64,000 nucleotides of DNA from Acidobacteriota bacterium (GTDB taxonomy: Bacteria; Acidobacteriota; Blastocatellia; Pyrinomonadales; Pyrinomonadaceae). The position numbers were made by a program, and so were the translations under genes. Under the pieces are notes generated by a model. That model was not told the DNA's origin, did not search any database, and saw only the letters and a list, made by a program, of their open reading frames with translations. How positions within the stretch are numbered: position 1 is the first letter of the stretch; the number at the start of each line of letters is the position of its first letter. This document shows positions 61,514-64,000 of the stretch, piece by piece. Location of the stretch: the NCBI GenBank assembly GCA_016715115.1, contig JADKBM010000013.1:310001-374000 (forward strand), read 5' to 3'.

Positions 61514-62746
61514 GTGGTTACTTCGACCGATGCCGGCTGGCGACGGTCGCGGTCGATCACGAACGCGCTCGGGCAACTGATCCGCGTCGATGAACCGACC
61601 GGGATCAGTTCCGATCCAAACGCCGATCTCGGCGCGATCGACGCTCCGAACCAGCCCACCTTTTACACCTACAACGTTCAGGGAAAATTGGTGAAGGTGC
61701 AGCAGGGCAGATCGGGTGAAACGACCCCGATCCAGCATCGGTATTTCAAATACGATTCTTTGGGCCGATTGATCCGGGTGATGCAGCCCGAGCAGGAGCC
61801 GAACCCGAATCTTGCTCTTGCCGATCCGTACAACACATCGGGACAATGGTCGGCGGCGTTCAAATACAACGCGCTCGGCGATCTTGTCCGCGCGACGGAC
61901 GCCAACGGGGTTTTCGATCATAAACAGAGTACGACAAGGCTAAGCGCGTCACGAAGCGTTGTTATTCGAAACCGCTGAACTCCACGATCACCGCCACGAC
62001 CTGCGCCGGTCTCGCGAGCAACGACATCAGCGACAACACGCCCGAGGTCACGTTCCTTTACGACGGATTCCTCGCCGCAAGCCAGCCGCCGACGGCCTCG
62101 CCCAACTTCGCGAAAGGCAAACTGACGCGCGTCGCGAGCAGCGTCTCCGACACGCGCTACACCGGGTTCGACACGCTCGGGCGGCTGACCGAAAGCATCC
62201 AGCGCACTCCGTTCGGCACCGAATCGGTCGAGAACGCGACCCCGCGGGTATCGAAGTACGCCTACAACTTCGCCGGCGCATTGACCGAGGAAACCTATCC
62301 CTCGACACGAGTCGTCCGCTATGAATACGAATCCGATGGCGACCTCAGCCGGATCTGGGGCAAAGCCAACCAGAACGCACCCGAGAGGACCTACGCCAAT
62401 TCGTTCTCATACACGGCATCGGGCGGGATCGAGCGGATGAAGCTCGGGAACAACCGATGGGAGACGGCGAAGTTCAACGAGCGGGCGCAACTGACCGAGA
62501 TCGGGATCGGCGTCGGTGTGACCGACAACAGCGTCTGGAAACTTGAATACAAATACGGCGAGTTTGAGTCGGGATCGGTCAACGCGAGCAAGAACACGGG
62601 CAATATCGCGCAGATGGTGATGACGGTTGCCGGCATTGCGAATCCGATCGTCCAGAATTACAGATACGAATCCCTTCATCGCCTGACCGAGGTGGAAGAA
62701 AAGAACAACACGACCGAAAATGCCGGGCAGAACTGGACTTTGCAGG
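61514..62746 (+). pseudogene. Broken RHS cassette 6 (mosaic, frameshifted)
   Basis: Starts at the same point of the RHS sequence as cassette 1 (STDAGWRRSRSITNALGQLI). Two single-base insertions (extra T near 61913, extra A near 61927) shift the frame by two; it then continues (KRCYSKPLNST, FLYDGFLAASQPP, GKLTRVASSVSDTRY) to about NAGQNWTLQ, where a palindromic element interrupts it. Most is cassette-1-like, but FLAASQPPTASPNFAKGK is the cassette 2 version, so it is a mosaic. Confidence 0.85.
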
Positions 62747-63066
62747 TCAACCAGCCGCGGAGCGGCGGCAGAGTTTAGCCGTGCGGCGTAAGCCCACGGA
62801 AAGCGATCGAATCCCGAACCCGAGTCGCAGAGCGACGGCACACCGCATTTTGGATTTCGCCAACCCGCAGGAGTTGCGCGTTCACGCACGCGTGACCGCC
62901 GAAAGCGGACGAACGGCGTGGCGATTTCCGACCGATCGGAAATCCAAAATCGAAATCCCCAAAATCGTCCGTGCCGTCGCTCACGCGACTCCAATCACTA
63001 ACCGCGCGTTGGCCCGTGGGCTGACGCCGCACGGCTAAACTCTGCCGCCGCTCCGCGGCTGGTTGA
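62747..63066. mobile_element. 320-bp palindromic MITE-like element
   Basis: Terminal inverted repeats of 53 bp (62747-62799 and 63014-63066) match with one mismatch. Inside lie further complementary segments (gagtcgcagagcgacggcac near 62822 against gtgccgtcgctcacgcgactc near 62972) and AAATCCAAAATCG units. No transposase gene. It interrupts RHS cassette 6, so it was inserted after the cassette was formed. No clear target-site duplication was found. Confidence 0.8.
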
Positions 63067-63084
63067 ATGCGTAAAGTCCGGCGA

Positions 63085-63550
63085 CAAACCGGTTCAATCC
63101 GAATCAGGGCTACGGGTACGATAAAAACGGCAAGAGACGGCCGTTTTCGTCTATTAATCGCCTCAAATCTGCGGAAGAGAAGGTCGGAACCACCACGAAC
63201 TTTGAAGCAGACCTTCGACTACGACCGGTTCGGAAACAGAACGTTCGACGCCGCCAACACAACGACGATTTCGGTTTCAAACACGGTCACCAACCCTTCG
63301 GCGAGCGCCTCGACTAACCGGCTGAACGGCCATACTTACGATCCCGCCGGAAACCTCACGGTCGATGCCGAGAACAAACGGTTCGTCTACGATGCCGAAA
63401 GCCATCAGACAAAGCTTTTCGGGCCGACGAACAACCCGTTGCGATTTTGGATTTTGGATTGGATTTCAGATTATCTTGATGTGATTTCCGGACATCCCGA
63501 CTTCCCGCAGGGGCCGGAACATTTCATCGACCGAGACGACCGTTTTCGTC
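63085..63550 (+). pseudogene. Scrambled RHS fragments
   Basis: Several short RHS pieces in different frames: NRFNPNQGYGYDKNGK (63091-63138), then an unrelated join, then LKQTFDYDRFGNRTFDAANT through LTVDAENKRFVYDAESHQTK (63201-63420), then a heptamer-like stretch (gattttggattttggattgg), then ETTVFVYDG (63533-63559). Each join falls inside a YD repeat. Confidence 0.7.
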
Positions 63551-63790
63551 TATGATGGAAGCACCGAGGCTGACTTTCTCAAACATTACGACCTTGTTTT
63601 CGCCAGCGAAAGCATTGACGCCGCCCGCTGCTTTGCCGGAGCGGCATTTGATAAGCGTGACGATCATTACGAGGTTGCCTGTGCGTTCAAAAGCGAGCCG
63701 GTGAATTCCGAACGTAAACCCTGGGTTTTCCATTTTGAATTGGCGTCGAGCGGTTGGGAATTCGTCCGGTTGGACACTACGAACGAATAA
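63551..63790 (+). pseudogene. C-terminal fragment fused to RHS, possibly immunity-gene remnant
   Basis: Following VFVYDG in frame: STEADFLKHYDLVFASESID, AARCFAGAAFDKRDDHYEVA, and an ending FHFELASSGWEFVRLDTTNE. This part looks like the C-terminal half of a small globular protein and not like RHS. No start codon of its own; probably the remains of a displaced immunity gene. Confidence 0.5.
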
Positions 63791-63817
63791 TGGCCAAAAC
63801 TCCGATCATCGCTAAAT

Positions 63818-63852
63818 ATCCGATCGATTGCTTCGGCGGCAATCGATCGGAT
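63818..63852. terminator. Strong hairpin between the RHS locus and purH
   Basis: A perfect 14-bp stem (63818-63831 with 63839-63852) and 7-nt loop TTCGGCG. No T-run follows on either strand, so it may be a bidirectional transcription barrier or RNA end. It separates the convergent RHS remains and purH. Confidence 0.5.
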
Positions 63853-63917
63853 CCGTTGAAGAAGATCTAAAGAACCTTCGCTTTTGTTCCGGAGATCCGA
63901 ATATCGCTGCGAAAAGC

Positions 63918-64000
63918 TCAGTGCTTAAAATGCCTCACGCCCGTGAATGCCATCGCGATATTGTGTTCGTTGGCGGCGGCGATCGATTCTTCGTCGCGCA
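63918..64000 (-). CDS. purH: Bifunctional AICAR formyltransferase/IMP cyclohydrolase, C-terminal end only
   Basis: The last 27 codons, read on the minus strand from the window edge: RDEESIAAANEHNIAMAFTG then VRHFKH and a stop at 63918-63920. This is the well-conserved PurH C-terminus (RDEEvI..A.EhgIAMvFTGmRHF+H). The gene continues beyond the window. It catalyses the last two steps of IMP synthesis. Confidence 0.85.
   Translation of the reverse strand, partial: RDEESIAAANEHNIAMAFTGVRHFKH

Noticed and set aside
62781..63038. Frames in the palindromic element (RGLTPHG ends on both strands)
   Set aside because: Symmetric frames are caused by the inverted repeat and are not genes.

Overview
The window looks like chromosomal DNA of an uncultured-type Acidobacteriota bacterium, probably class Blastocatellia. 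This is an inference from gene content: a DUF1800/DUF1501 pair, calcium-loop VCBS proteins, a fused homocysteine methyltransferase/MTHFR, huge RHS proteins, and intergenic arrays of 7-bp repeats. No rRNA, tRNA or CRISPR was seen. Both edges cut genes: an outer-membrane-type protein at the left and the last codons of purH at the right.

Region 1-15 kb is mostly on the minus strand: a VCBS surface protein, pgsA, the DUF1501/DUF1800 pair, a HhH-GPD glycosylase (plus), a small secreted protein and a Ser/Thr kinase (plus), a PlsC-type acyltransferase, and three tandem double-PilZ proteins. Region 15.1-19.1 kb is gyrA, interrupted by a full-length intein placed directly after the catalytic tyrosine. 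Region 19-36.6 kb is housekeeping: an aminotransferase, a beta-helix protein, two medium-chain dehydrogenases, trxA, a metH-type/metF fusion under a SAM-II-like riboswitch, mutM, an NDP-sugar synthase, a TPR protein, and thiE-thiD. Arrays of heptamers (GGGATTT, GTGAGAA, AAAAGGG types) fill many gaps and have entered thiD in frame. A 10-bp repeat of about 16 copies lies at 37.1 kb.

Region 37.4-63.8 kb is an accessory polymorphic-toxin locus. A VCBS membrane protein precedes one complete secreted RHS protein with a SleB-like C-terminal domain and an overlapping lipoprotein gene, probably its immunity factor. Downstream lies a chain of orphan RHS C-terminal cassettes of a different RHS lineage. 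Each lacks the N-terminus, ends at a DPxG boundary, carries a different tip (unknown, PD-(D/E)xK-like, GDGFP-type, Hint plus papain-like, Hint remnant plus GIY-YIG) and is followed by its own small gene. The Hint/papain-like tips go with a family of small RPxMYxG-motif proteins, five complete copies and one fragment. Cassettes are mosaic, partly duplicated, frameshifted, and broken by an IS110 remnant and a 320-bp palindromic element.

Functions of tips and immunity genes are inferred from motifs and gene order only.
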